DNA of 64,000 bases. Source: Pratylenchus scribneri (lineage: Eukaryota; Nematoda; Chromadorea; Rhabditida; Pratylenchidae). The position numbers and the translations under genes are program-made. This document shows, piece by piece, positions 54,531 through 64,000 of this stretch. The notes beneath the pieces are model-generated. The model saw only the letters and a program-made list of their open reading frames with translations. It ran no database searches and had not been told where the DNA came from. Numbering within the stretch: position 1 is the first letter of the stretch; every line of letters begins with the position of its first letter. Where the stretch lies: the NCBI GenBank assembly GCA_030063045.1, contig JAQSEB010000194.1:1-64000 (forward strand). Direction: 5' to 3'.

Positions 54531-55782
54531 TCACTTCAATTCGCCACATTCCACAATTGTGACCTGTAATTTTAGTTAAATTTATTAGATTATTTATCTT
54601 CAAGGATTATACCTGCATTGATGGTTTTCCTGAGGGACTTCCTTGCTGTTCAACTTGTCGAACAATGTTCATGCCTTCGACAACGTGTCCAAAAACGACA
54701 TGTTTACCGTCCAGCCATTCAGTTTTTTCAGTGCAAATAAAAAATTGAGATCCTAAAATTAATAGATCACATTTTATGCATATTATTTTGTTTTACCATT
54801 TGTATTTGGTCCACAATTGGCCATGGAAATCACTCCGGGCATTAAATGTTTCAACTAAATAATAAAAATTGGTCGTTAAATACAATTTTGTTTCTATTTC
54901 AAACTTTGAAATTCTCGTCATCAAATTTCAGACCATAGATCGATTTTCCTCCTGTTCCATCGCCGGCGGTGAAATCGCCTCCCTGTATCATAAATCTTGG
55001 AACAATCCGATGAAATTTTGACCCTAAAAACTTTCAAATGTTTTGATTTATATATTTATTACCTTCATAACCGAATCCTCTTTCGCCAGTGCAGAGTGCT
55101 CGAAAGTTTTCAGCAGTTTTTGGGCAAATATCATTTCGCAATTCAATAACAATTCTTCCAATATACCTATTAATTAATAATTTAAATTAAATATTTTTTC
55201 AAATTTACCTAATCCCAATTTTAATTCCAAGATAGACGCGAGGAAGTCTTTGTGTTCGTTCAGTTCCTTCCTCACTTTCATTTACACTTGCCAATCCAGC
55301 ATCAGGCTCGGCTGACTTTTCTCCATCTTCTTCTCTTCCACTTCCCTGTCCATATTGCTTTAGCCATTCATCATCAGCCCAAATAGGCCGTTGACTGCGT
55401 TCATTTACTTTTGGTGGTCTGGCAAAATTCACTCGTATTGTGCGTCCATAAATTTCGGAATCATTCATATTGTCGGTTGCTGCCGCTGCATCCTCCGGTA
55501 GTTCAAATTCGACAAAACTTAAATTTGTAGATAAAAACTAAATATAAGTAGATTAAAATTTTACCCGAATCCTCTATGTTTGCCCGTTTCATTGTCCAGT
55601 GGAATTGAAACTCCAACAATATCACCAAATGGAATAAAAGCAAGTGTAAGAATTTTTTCATTAACATCTTCACCAAATCCACCGACATAAACTGCAATTT
55701 AAAAATTTTAAAGAATTATGTAATGAATTATATATAAACCTGTCCTTTTGCGGCTATGTGGAAAGTTTGTTGTGTAGGACAT
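54531..55782 (-). CDS. PPIE: PPIE, RRM-containing nuclear cyclophilin, 310 aa
   Basis: Eight exons, minus strand: 55782-55740, 55691-55565, 55517-55209, 55166-55063, 55023-54905, 54854-54797, 54752-54613, 54563-54531, in phase. RRM at residues about 13-90 (RNP2 Val-Tyr-Val-Gly-Gly-Phe, RNP1 His-Arg-Gly-Phe-Gly-Phe-Val-Glu-Phe), a Glu/Ser-rich linker, then cyclophilin (about 145-308) with Phe-His-Arg-Ile-Val-Pro, Gln-Gly-Gly-Asp-Phe, Asn-Gly-Ser-Gln-Phe-Phe-Ile and Trp-Leu-Asp-Gly-Lys-His-Val; the catalytic Arg of Phe-His-Arg is present. Isomerises Xaa-Pro bonds and joins activated spliceosomes. In C. elegans the RRM cyclophilin and SF1 genes are, as I recall, expressed from one operon, and the same tandem order is seen here. 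Confidence 0.96.
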
Positions 55783-56673
55783 TTAAATTAAATGATTTAG
55801 TTTAGTTTTTTTTGGAATTCTAAAAAAAGGCATGTACATGTACTTCTCCGTTTTGTACCCCTCTTAACCCTATAGCCTATAAAACAATGCAATGATTTGA
55901 TATGGAAAACCGAAATCGATAGTTTTTAACACATCATTTTTCACAAGTTCAAACAATTGTAATTTTTTATTAACTTTTTAAACAATACATGGCCTGACAT
56001 GGCCATGGCAAGGTGCAGTGCATTCGATTCGATTCAAAAATCGAATTCGAAAATTCGTAAAAAGAAAACGAGGTATCACGAAAGAATCTTGCAAGAATTA
56101 AAAATAGTATGCAAAAATGAGAGGAGCTAGACATTAAAAATAGGAAATAGTTCATTTATCATTTCATAATCGACAAAATCAAAATTCGATTCGATTGTCG
56201 GATTCCGATAAATTTATCGAAATTCCATACCATTCAATTCATTACCTCAATCTATCTACAACCAAGGAATGGAATATAAACATAAATAATCTTAATAATA
56301 TAAAATTCGCGAGTTATGCTTTTTTTAAACAAACTCGATCGACCTTAATTCTGTGGAAAAAATATGCCCAAACATAAGCTAGAAATCAGCAGTTTTAAGC
56401 TTTTAAGCTAATTTTCAAACTCATAATCATAATTGCTGATGTTAGAGTTCGAGCTTGGAGTAGTAAATAATAATATAATACCAATTTTTTTTTATTTTTA
56501 GTTACTTGACTTGATAATATGTTTTCTTCAAGCGTATTTCGTTTTCATATAGGTATTTAAACTAATCCTATCCTATCTAAGCTAAAATTTTTAAAAATAA
56601 ATAAACAAGTAAATTTTTATGAATTCAGCGCAAGTTTTTTTTTTTTTTTAAATTATTTCTGTCTTTCAAAACA
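55783..56673. other. 0.9 kb intergenic between divergent gene runs
   Basis: AT-rich with no supportable gene. It should hold the promoters of the minus-strand PPIE run and the plus-strand NSE4 run. Confidence 0.5.
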
Positions 56674-58016
56674 ATGCCTAACAATGATGTCTCAGGCGAA
56701 CCTTGCAGCTCAAATGCTTTGTCCAATACTAATCAATTGAATAACAGTTCCGAAAGCACTGATAACGTCCCTGATAATGAAATTGAACGACGACGTTGTG
56801 CCTATCAATCGCAATTGAAAATTAAAGGTTTAAAATGGTTAATATAATCAATTTTATATTTTTTATTGTTTAGATGAATTGCGCAAAGCTCAACAAGGAA
56901 TGTCATGCGGAGCGAACATAGATAAATTGTTCAACGAATTGGAAGAGCAAAATGAGTTGGGAGCTGTGAGTTTCTCATTGTTTAAATAGCAATTTATTGA
57001 TGAAATTAAGTCACAAACTTTGCGAACATTGAAGGCTGACGGCCAAACACTTGAGCAGATGACTCGGCTCTCGATCACCGAATTGGATAGGATGAGAAAT
57101 GAGACGGCAAAATCACTTGATCCAGAATTGTTCGTCGTTCGACTTGTAAGTTATCAGTAGAAGATTTACTTAAAACACATGTAATTAAAGAAGAATTTTG
57201 CCAATCAAAACTTCGATAATGGTAATGAGAACATTTTCATCACACTTGGCCGTCAATATGGTTGGCTTTTGCGATGCGTTCCCGATTTCGATTATGAGTA
57301 AGACAATTATCATTTAACATTAAACTTAATATTGACTTTAAGAAAGCAGCCGATTCCTAATAAGAAACCCAGACAAAATGCTCGTCGTGTCATCAAAAAG
57401 AAGATAAAATTGGAACAACAGGAAATTGTGGCCAAATCATTGCGTGAATTGCACGAGGAAGAGAAAGAGTCAACATCGGTCAGCAAGGAATTGGACAATG
57501 TGAAAAAGCATTTGCGTCGCCTCTTCAAAGAACAAAAATCGGATAAGGTTTTTGAATTTATTTTTTGATATTGAAAATTCTTTCAATATTTTTACAGATT
57601 GACTATTACAAATTTGTGTTGAATCCGAACGAAAGAACGGGTTTTGGTGACACCATCGAGAATATGTTCTATGTTTCTTTCCTGATCAGGGATGGCTCAA
57701 TTGGATTGAAAATAAACGAACAAGGAGTCCCGACTATTGGTTTGAATTAAAAGATGAAGAAAAATTAAATTCATTTTAATAGTTAAAATTTCGAGAGAGG
57801 AACGCGAACAACAAATCCAGCGAAATGAATTCGACACAACGCAGGTGATTGGCCGTCTGGATTATTCTACATGGAAGAAACTTGTGCAGAAATTGGGAAT
57901 CACTGTAAGAATTGAGAACGGATAATATCACTTTATAACTTATATTTTAGGAGGCATTCATTACTCGCAAGACAGTGGAGAAGAGAGACCCTATTGAGGA
58001 GAATGAGCAAGAATAA
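56674..58016 (+). CDS. NSE4, kleisin subunit of the SMC5/6 complex, 340 aa
   Basis: Exons 56674..56827, 56874..56965, 57011..57145, 57191..57297, 57343..57547, 57598..57739, 57783..57904, 57951..58016, in phase. The C-terminal domain is the clear marker: Tyr-Tyr-Lys-Phe-Val-Leu-Asn-Pro, then Gly-Phe-Gly-Asp-Thr-Ile-Glu-Asn-Met-Phe-Tyr-Val-Ser-Phe-Leu-Ile-Arg-Asp-Gly (about 230-260), as in NSE4/EID proteins, followed by a short winged-helix-like end. NSE4 bridges the SMC5 and SMC6 heads for DNA repair and chromosome disjunction. The third exon start was placed to avoid a 24-base intron. Next gene starts 220 bases downstream on the same strand. Confidence 0.85.
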
Positions 58017-58236
58017 AACACTGCCAATTCATTATTCGATTCATCAAATTATTTTTTTTGGATCTCTTTTCGCAATTTGTTGAATAAATATTTGGCAATA
58101 TAATTTATATTTATAATTACAACAATGTTATCAGTTATCAAAACTGAATATTATTTATTTTTATTCTTTTAAATAATTAATTATTATTATTTATAGCAAA
58201 TAAATTCGAATTTCAACAAAGCTTTAAACAAGTGAA

Positions 58237-58554
58237 ATGAGCAAAACGCATCCACCGGAATTGAAGAAGTACATGGACAAACAGGTCAACATCAAATTGA
58301 ATGGGAACAGGTTTAAATAATTAATATATAAAAATTGATTCACAAATTTTTAGGAATATTTCGGGTGTTCTGCGCGGCTTCGACCCATTCATGAACATTG
58401 TTGTTGAAGATTGCATTGAGCACCTCAAGGTGACTTAAATCAATCCAATACATTTATTCATTTAATTAAGAGTGGCGAATCACAATCAATTGGGATGGTC
58501 GTCGTTCGCGGAAACAGCATTGTGATAATGGAGCCGATGGAACGAATTGGATGA
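58237..58554 (+). CDS. snr-7: Small nuclear ribonucleoprotein SmG, 77 aa
   Basis: Exons 58237..58310, 58354..58429, 58471..58554, in phase and of full family length. Sm1 motif with [15 protein letters not shown] (residues about 20-43) and Sm2 motif [10 protein letters not shown] (about 59-68). SmG is one of seven Sm proteins that ring the U snRNAs. Sits 220 bases after NSE4 and 234 before glutaminase, spacing typical of nematode operons. Confidence 0.97.
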
Positions 58555-58788
58555 CAAATGAGTGAACAATCGAATTGAATTGAAGATGGTTATAAACATG
58601 ATTTTGAGATGATGGCGACGATAAAATCATTTTGATGAATTCCCATTATTTATTTGTTAGTTTCTTTTCTGATCTGATCGATTGCATGAATAAATTATGA
58701 AAATAAAAAATTGGATTCATTTTAATTTGTTTGAACTGTGAATGAATACTTTTAATTTATTTTGGAAGATTTAATTTAACAATAACAG

Positions 58789-60334
58789 ATGGTTAATTCC
58801 CGGAATCTTGCAATCAATTCCTTTATTAGAAAATGTTCATCCGCTGGGGCAATAGTCAATGATTGGAATGGATTTGTTGAAAAAATTGGAAAAATTTTTG
58901 AAAATTGCAAAAAATATAACAATGGGGAGGTTTGTAAATTTAAAATTAATATTTTAATTATTATTTGTAAATTAAAAGGTGGCATCATATATTCCACAAT
59001 TGAAAAATGTCTATACAGAGCGATATGCACTTTCGGTCCGAACAATTGATGGAAAATTTGCAAATTGGGGAGATACAAAGTAAATTGCGAAATTTAAATT
59101 GAATAAATTATTCAATTTTAGGTTCAAATATTGCCTTCAATCCGTCTCCAAACCATTCACCTATTCAATGGCAATCGATGAACGAGGCGACAATTATGTT
59201 CACAAATATGTTGGACAAGTACATTTTTGGCTTTATAATGTTAATGAAAAATTGTTTAAGGAACCATCTGGAAGGAATTTTAACGATATTTGCTTGGATA
59301 AACTTGGTTAACTCTTTTGTATAATTTTTTATAATATTTTAAAAGTTCAGGTCGCCCTCATAAGTTTGTTTCATTTAATATTCTCAATTTTATTCTCTCT
59401 TTTAAAGTCCAATGATAAATGCAGGCGCAATTGTGGTGACATCAATGTTAAAACCTGAATTGAAAAGTTGGGATCGATTTGATTATGTATGTTGTTTTTT
59501 ATTAAACATTTCCATCATTCCATTTTTATTAGATTCTCAAACAAATTCGTCGTTTTGCTGGCAATAATGAACTGACATTTGACAATACCACCTACGTATC
59601 GGAAAAGGAAACTGGCCATCAAAATTATGCAATTGCGCATTTCCTGAAGCAAAATAATGTTTTTTTTTTGCCAATTTAAATTATCAAAAATATTATTTTT
59701 TAGTGTTATCCAAACAATGAAAGCATCGATTTGAAGGATGTTTTGGAGCTTTATTTCCAACATTGTTCAATTCAAACCAACACTGAAACAATGGCAATAA
59801 TGGCGGCCACATTGGCCAATGGTGGAATTGATCCATTGAATAATGGTAAATCAACAAAATTTCAATCAATAATTTTTGTACACATTTTTAGAACGGGTTG
59901 TGTCAGAGAAGGCAGTCCAACATACTTTGAGTTTAATGTTCAGTTGTGGAATGTATGATTATTCCGGACAAATGGCTTTTAAGGTTGGAGAGAATTCATC
60001 ATTTAAATTTGTCCATTTGTTTTTTTAGGTTGGACTTCCAGCGAAGAGTGGAGTATCGGGAAATATGGTAAAATATTAAATTTGAATATTTTTGGATTAT
60101 TTTAATTTAGATAATTGTTGTGCCCAATTTGATGGGAATTGCCCTCTATTCGCCTAAACTCGATCAATGGGGGAACACGGTGCGCGGTGTCAAATTTTCG
60201 GAAGTAAAAAATTAATAAAAAAAAATTAATTAATCATTTTCCACCTTTTTAAGGAATTGGTTAGCACTTTTCACCTCCATTTAATGGCCGCCGGAAATCG
60301 ATGCGCTGTTTGCAATTCAAAAAAGCTCATTTGA
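58789..60334 (+). CDS. Glutaminase (serine-dependent beta-lactamase-fold family), 349 aa
   Basis: Exons 58789..58929, 58979..59079, 59122..59218, 59261..59306, 59351..59363, 59408..59486, 59533..59658, 59704..59845, 59892..59983, 60029..60067, 60111..60203, 60254..60334, in phase. Converts glutamine to glutamate and ammonia. The catalytic Ser-x-x-Lys is at about Ser88 and Lys91 (Gln-Ser-Val-Ser-Lys-Pro), with Val-Ala-Ser-Tyr-Ile-Pro-Gln-Leu upstream, [10 protein letters not shown], and the late Gly-Met-Tyr-Asp-Tyr-Ser-Gly and Ser-Gly-Val-Ser-Gly-Asn-Met motifs. Compared with animal enzymes it lacks the N-terminal targeting region and C-terminal ankyrin repeats and ends Cys-Ala-Val-Cys-Asn-Ser-Lys-Lys. 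An AG directly before the ATG could be a trans-splice or internal acceptor, so a longer N-terminus is possible. Confidence 0.9.
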
Positions 60335-60654
60335 TGTTTTGAATATTACAAAATACATATCCCAGTGAAATTCACTTCTTTTTTCACCCAATTTTGTTGT
60401 GCAATTTTTTCTGAATCTCAAAACCAGTGAATACAATATAATAAATATATCCCAAAATATTCAATCATAATTTTTGATCTCCAATTAAATGTGCCAATTT
60501 TTGTAATTTTAATTTGTATTCGCCAAAATGAATCCAAATTTGGGATTCCATGGAAACCAAAATTAGCGAATTGGCAAATTCCTCCATAATAATATGAGGA
60601 ATTGCCATTTTGGGAAGTCATTTCATTCACATTGAAAATTCTTTTGCGCAAAAA

Positions 60655-62774
60655 ATGTTTGCCAATTTTTCGTCCCTGTTTCTTCCACCGAATGGCCGTC
60701 CATTCGATTCAAATTCCATTCAATCTTCTTCCCAATCCAATCAACAAATGTTTGGAACTTCCTCGAATTTGCCACCATTTTTGGAAGTATAAATTATTTC
60801 CCATTGAATTTTTATTGGAATTTTTCGCAGCCATTTCGTTGTTCTATTGGCCAAAATGGCCAAATGGATGAACAGAAAATGATATTGGAAGAAAATCGAC
60901 AAAATAGTATGGATGACATTGTCGAATTCCCATCCAAACCAGAACCATTAAATTCAGTGGCGGGTGAATATTGTGGGATGTGGAGGTACTGTATAGATTG
61001 AATTTTGCTTGCAGCAACTTTTGGGGGAAGGGCCCTTTGTGAGGTTTGTGGTGATATTGCCTTTGGCCGTCACTATGGAATAAATGCGTGTAATGGATGT
61101 AAAGGTGATTTATGATGATCCATTTTGTTTAATTTCATATCCAAAACACTTTAAAAGGCTTCTTTCGGCGTTCCATCTGGAGCAAACGTGATTATAAATG
61201 TCGGTTTGGATCGACTTGTGTTGTGGTCAAAGGTAGTCCCCCAAATCTAACTAATAAATTCGCCCTTTTAGAGCATCGAAATGTTTGTCGTGCTTGTCGA
61301 TTACGAAAGTGTTTTGAAGTTGGAATGAATCCAGATGGTTCAAAAAATCCTTCTAAATAATAAAATTGTCATTTTTAGCAGTCCAACAGGAAAGGGACCG
61401 AAATGAACAGCAGCGAAAGGAGGAAAGGGGCGACGGAAAAGAGGAGGCATATTTAGGGGAAAATGCCGTCGAAACTGGCACCCAAGTTTGGATAAATTTC
61501 GAATGAAAAGCAAACAAAATTTGTAGACTGAATTCGATGATGAGGATAATCTTCTGGACCAATCAAATCATCCGGCGGGCGAAGAATTGCCTTCTCCTTT
61601 GGCCAATTCCCTGTTCGGAGGCGATCGCCATCTCCATTTCTATCATTATTCCGCAGCCCCTGTGCCCGTTCAACTGGTTTTGGCCGAAAAACAAGTCTGG
61701 GATTTGGTCGACCCATCGCCCAGTTCCCGACCTCAATTGGGGCCACAACCAGCGGATATTCCCTTTGAAATGGCCTTTGAGAATCCCACATTGGTCAGTC
61801 CCCGTTATCCGGTTCGTTGCCTCCACAAATTGTGCCAATCCAAAATGATGACCCTTTTTTCGATGAAGCTTATGTTCACCCGAATGGATCGGCCACTGAC
61901 GCCGGAATTGCTGATCGATGGGTGGAGACGCAATTTCACATATTTTGTCGATTGGACCCGTCAATTGGAGCCATTCCAGCGAATGTGTCTTTCCGATAGG
62001 GTCAGACCAATTTCCCTCTATAAAACATTCATTCGACCCAATTTAAAGTTGTTGTTGGCAAAGCAACGGCTGACCAATGTTGGATGGCTTGTTCACGCAT
62101 ACAATTCACATTTAACCGGTTCCGGGGCAATTTGTTTTGCCAATGGAGCATTCTACCATCCTCCAAAAACAATCACAAAACAAAATGAATCACAAAAGTG
62201 AGAACAATCGCTTTTGGCATTAATATTCGCAAAATTCCAGCAAAATTGATAATTTCTTTGGTCAACAATTGTCCACACTTGTTCACAGTCTTTTTGAGCC
62301 ACTTCGCCAATTGGAATTGGATTTTGCGGAATATGTTCTCCTCAAGGCTATTCTCCTTTTTCGAGAAGAGGTCATTAATTGTGTCCTCAATCATTCCCCA
62401 TTTTCATTTTAAGGTTGGACTCAGCGCCCATGGATTGGACCAAGTGAGGGAGGCCAGAAGCCGCTATCTTCGTGCATTATTCGAGTATTATTTTTGGGCA
62501 CAAATTCCCCCATCCCATTTCATTTTTTCCAAGGTATATTCGGGATAATGGAAAGGGCGAGGGTGGCATCCAATCCCATCCAAAATCAATTTCTACAAAT
62601 TTGGCCGCCAATGCATTCAAACGAATGTCTTCCATTTTGGCAATGGCCTCCCTCATTTCCACCCTCAAATCGGTGGCCAATGAACGTGTCCAAATTAGCT
62701 CAATTTTCAATTTGATCGAATTTGATGTTCTCATAAAGGATGTTCATTCCAGTGATTTGGATGGATTAAAATAA
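60655..62774 (+). CDS. Nuclear hormone receptor, 555 aa
   Basis: Exons 60655..60786, 60831..60963, 61015..61104, 61158..61232, 61272..61337, 61379..61485, 61527..62000, 62049..62197, 62241..62370, 62414..62484, 62534..62774, in phase. DNA-binding domain at residues about 95-165 with two Cys4 zinc modules; P-box Cys-Asn-Gly-Cys-Lys-Gly, D-box Cys-Arg-Phe-Gly-Ser-Thr-Cys, then Cys-Arg-Ala-Cys-Arg-Leu-Arg-Lys-Cys. The ligand-binding domain (about 330-550) has the Phe-Val-Asp-Trp, Phe-x-x-Met-Cys-Leu-Ser-Asp-Arg and Arg-Met-Ser-Ser-Ile-Leu segments and a terminal helix. The DBD-LBD hinge is long (about 160 residues). Exon 7 contains a possible optional 60-base in-frame intron (61812-61871 region). 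Ligand and orthologue not assigned. Non-ATG upstream codons in frame were rejected for ATG at 60655. Confidence 0.9.
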
Positions 62775-62812
62775 AGCGAATCTTTTCAAAATTAATTGCA
62801 AATATTTTTCAT

Positions 62813-63241
62813 TCATTCATCAATCCCAATTCCCCCTAAATTCTTCTCCCCAATTTCTTCATTTTCGGTTTTAAATTCTTGATCAAATTCTGCCAACATT
62901 TTCTTTGACATTTCCTGAGGCAATTTTTTGTTCTTCGCCGCCTCCTCCAGAATTTGCCTCAATGCATTCCTCAATTCTGTTTTGGCCAATCCTCGGCCAA
63001 TTGTGTCCCTCACTTTGATGCTCACCTAATAGAGGAAAATAAGGCTAAAAAAGGAGGATAATAGACTTGAATATAATCCTTTGTATCCTCAAAATATTGT
63101 CGAATAATTCGTTGGACTCGACCAGCCGTATTGATGTCAAATTGCTATAAAATTTGGATTATTGGGACAAATTCCTCCATCATTTTTAATTTTTATTACA
63201 CTTTTTGGCACAATTTTATCATTATATGGGGGAATTTCGAC
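62813..63241 (-). CDS. Partial gene, C-terminal exons, family unknown
   Basis: Three exons, minus strand: 63241-63202, 63144-63067, 63025-62813, in phase, ending in TAA or similar at 62813. The readable product is Gln-Phe-Asp-Ile-Asn-Thr-Ala-Gly-Arg-Val-Gln-Arg-Ile-Ile-Arg-Gln-Tyr-Phe-Glu-Asp, then Arg-Asp-Thr-Ile-Gly-Arg-Gly-Leu and a helical acidic tail. Helix-rich and soluble-looking. Upstream exons (above 63241) could not be traced with confidence. It ends 38 bases from the receptor's stop, tail to tail. Confidence 0.55.
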
Positions 63242-64000
63242 CTGGATGCCATCGACAAGAAAAAGGTGAGGAACCGAAGAGGAGGCGGAATTATTATAGC
63301 AAAAAATAATTATAATAAAGAGAATTATGAACATTTTGGAACGTCTTTGCCCAATTTTTTAGCCAAGGATGGGCTTAAAAAGCATCCAAATTCTCATCAA
63401 ATCCATCTACATTCCAATTTGTCCAGCCTTTTCTCTTTCATTTGGAAAACAATGAATTTGTTTGATTCCATTTCATTCCTTTGTTCTTTTCCTTTTTTGA
63501 TTCATCCAAAAATGTTGACCAAATCCATCCCACTTCTAATTCCCTTCATTAATTTTGTATTCTATTAAAAATGCATTGTGAAAGAAAAGGTTGAATGGAA
63601 TTGGAATTTGGGTTCATCGGAATCAGCAGGTGTTCGAGAAAAAGGGCAGGAAAAAAGTAGAGAAAAATGAGTGAAGAATGACTGAGGGCGGGGGAATGGA
63701 CAAAATATGGCATCTGCGATTCAGGGAAAATCAGCGTCAAATTTGGGCGATTTTTGCTGCCAACGAACATCTGCCAAACTGACATGACAAACAAATTTGC
63801 ATTCATTTGGCCACAACCACTTAATTCATCATTTGCCAAATTCCATCCTAATAATGCCAAAGGCACAATGAATTCAGCCGATGACCATCGTTGGACTCCT
63901 TCTTATCCCCCTTTGCCCCCTTCCATCCTTTGTTTTGGCATTTTCCTCACTCTCTTCGTCTGCAGCCCCCCGCAAAATGTTGATTCGGCCAATCCCGAGG
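63242..64000. other. End of window, nothing further supported
   Basis: May contain more 5' exons of the partial minus-strand gene. Only low-complexity frames are visible. Confidence 0.4.

Noticed and set aside
61563..61964. Minus-strand frames of 112-133 codons
   Set aside because: Shadows of the long seventh exon of the nuclear receptor.
1..64000. tRNA, rRNA and spliced-leader RNA genes
   Set aside because: I looked for B-box-like GGTTCGAATCC sequences and known leader sequences and found no convincing candidate; a covariance-model scan would be decisive.

Overview
This window is nuclear DNA of a nematode. The evidence is AT-rich sequence, compact genes cut by many 40-60 bp introns, nematode-restricted families (an MLT-10/DUF644 molting protein, a divergent nuclear receptor), EED/MES-6, LIN-54 and an RRM-cyclophilin/SF1 tandem. 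I cannot name the species. Exon models were built by hand from reading frame, GT/AG sites and protein-family expectation; nearly all keep phase across every intron.

Layout. 1-6.25 kb is part of a Maverick/Polinton virus-like transposon: a packaging-ATPase remnant, a small virion-type gene split over two strands, a 416-aa protein, a small pVI/PX-like protein, the double-jelly-roll capsid protein, an antisense 242-aa orphan and a short protein resembling the N-terminus of the Polinton DNA polymerase. 6.25-10.2 kb has no gene I can support. 10.2-20 kb holds a tiny orphan, an MLT-10 family gene and, convergent to it, an 18-exon FGD/EXC-5-type Rho-GEF (DH-PH-FYVE-PH) whose largest intron carries a 1.3 kb satellite array. 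20.6-24.2 kb is EED/MES-6 (PRC2), split by a 2.2 kb inverted-repeat element that carries its own antisense zinc-finger gene. 24.2-27.7 kb looks empty. 27.7-33.4 kb holds an EGF-like protein, inorganic pyrophosphatase and a disordered orphan. A second satellite array lies at 34.0-34.8 kb. 38-44.4 kb holds RPL12, Integrator subunit 14, a REEP/DP1 protein and LIN-54. 45.6-46.9 kb is an orphan membrane protein. 47.1-55.8 kb is a minus-strand run (PPIE, SF1, two orphans) spaced like an operon, with a third satellite array in an intron of its last gene. 56.7-62.8 kb is a plus-strand run: NSE4, SmG, glutaminase and a nuclear receptor. A partial minus-strand gene ends the window.

How the genes relate. 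Many act in RNA processing and chromatin: PPIE and SF1 in branch-point recognition and spliceosome activation, SmG in snRNP cores, INTS14 in Integrator, EED in PRC2, LIN-54 in the DREAM/MuvB repressor, NSE4 in SMC5/6. The most striking observation is that the element inside EED appears to have made its own intron: its inverted repeat supplies the 5' splice site, its target duplication supplies the 3' splice site, and removal restores the EED reading frame exactly. A second is that, in my roughly 140 hand-placed acceptors, AAG is used about as often as CAG or TAG.
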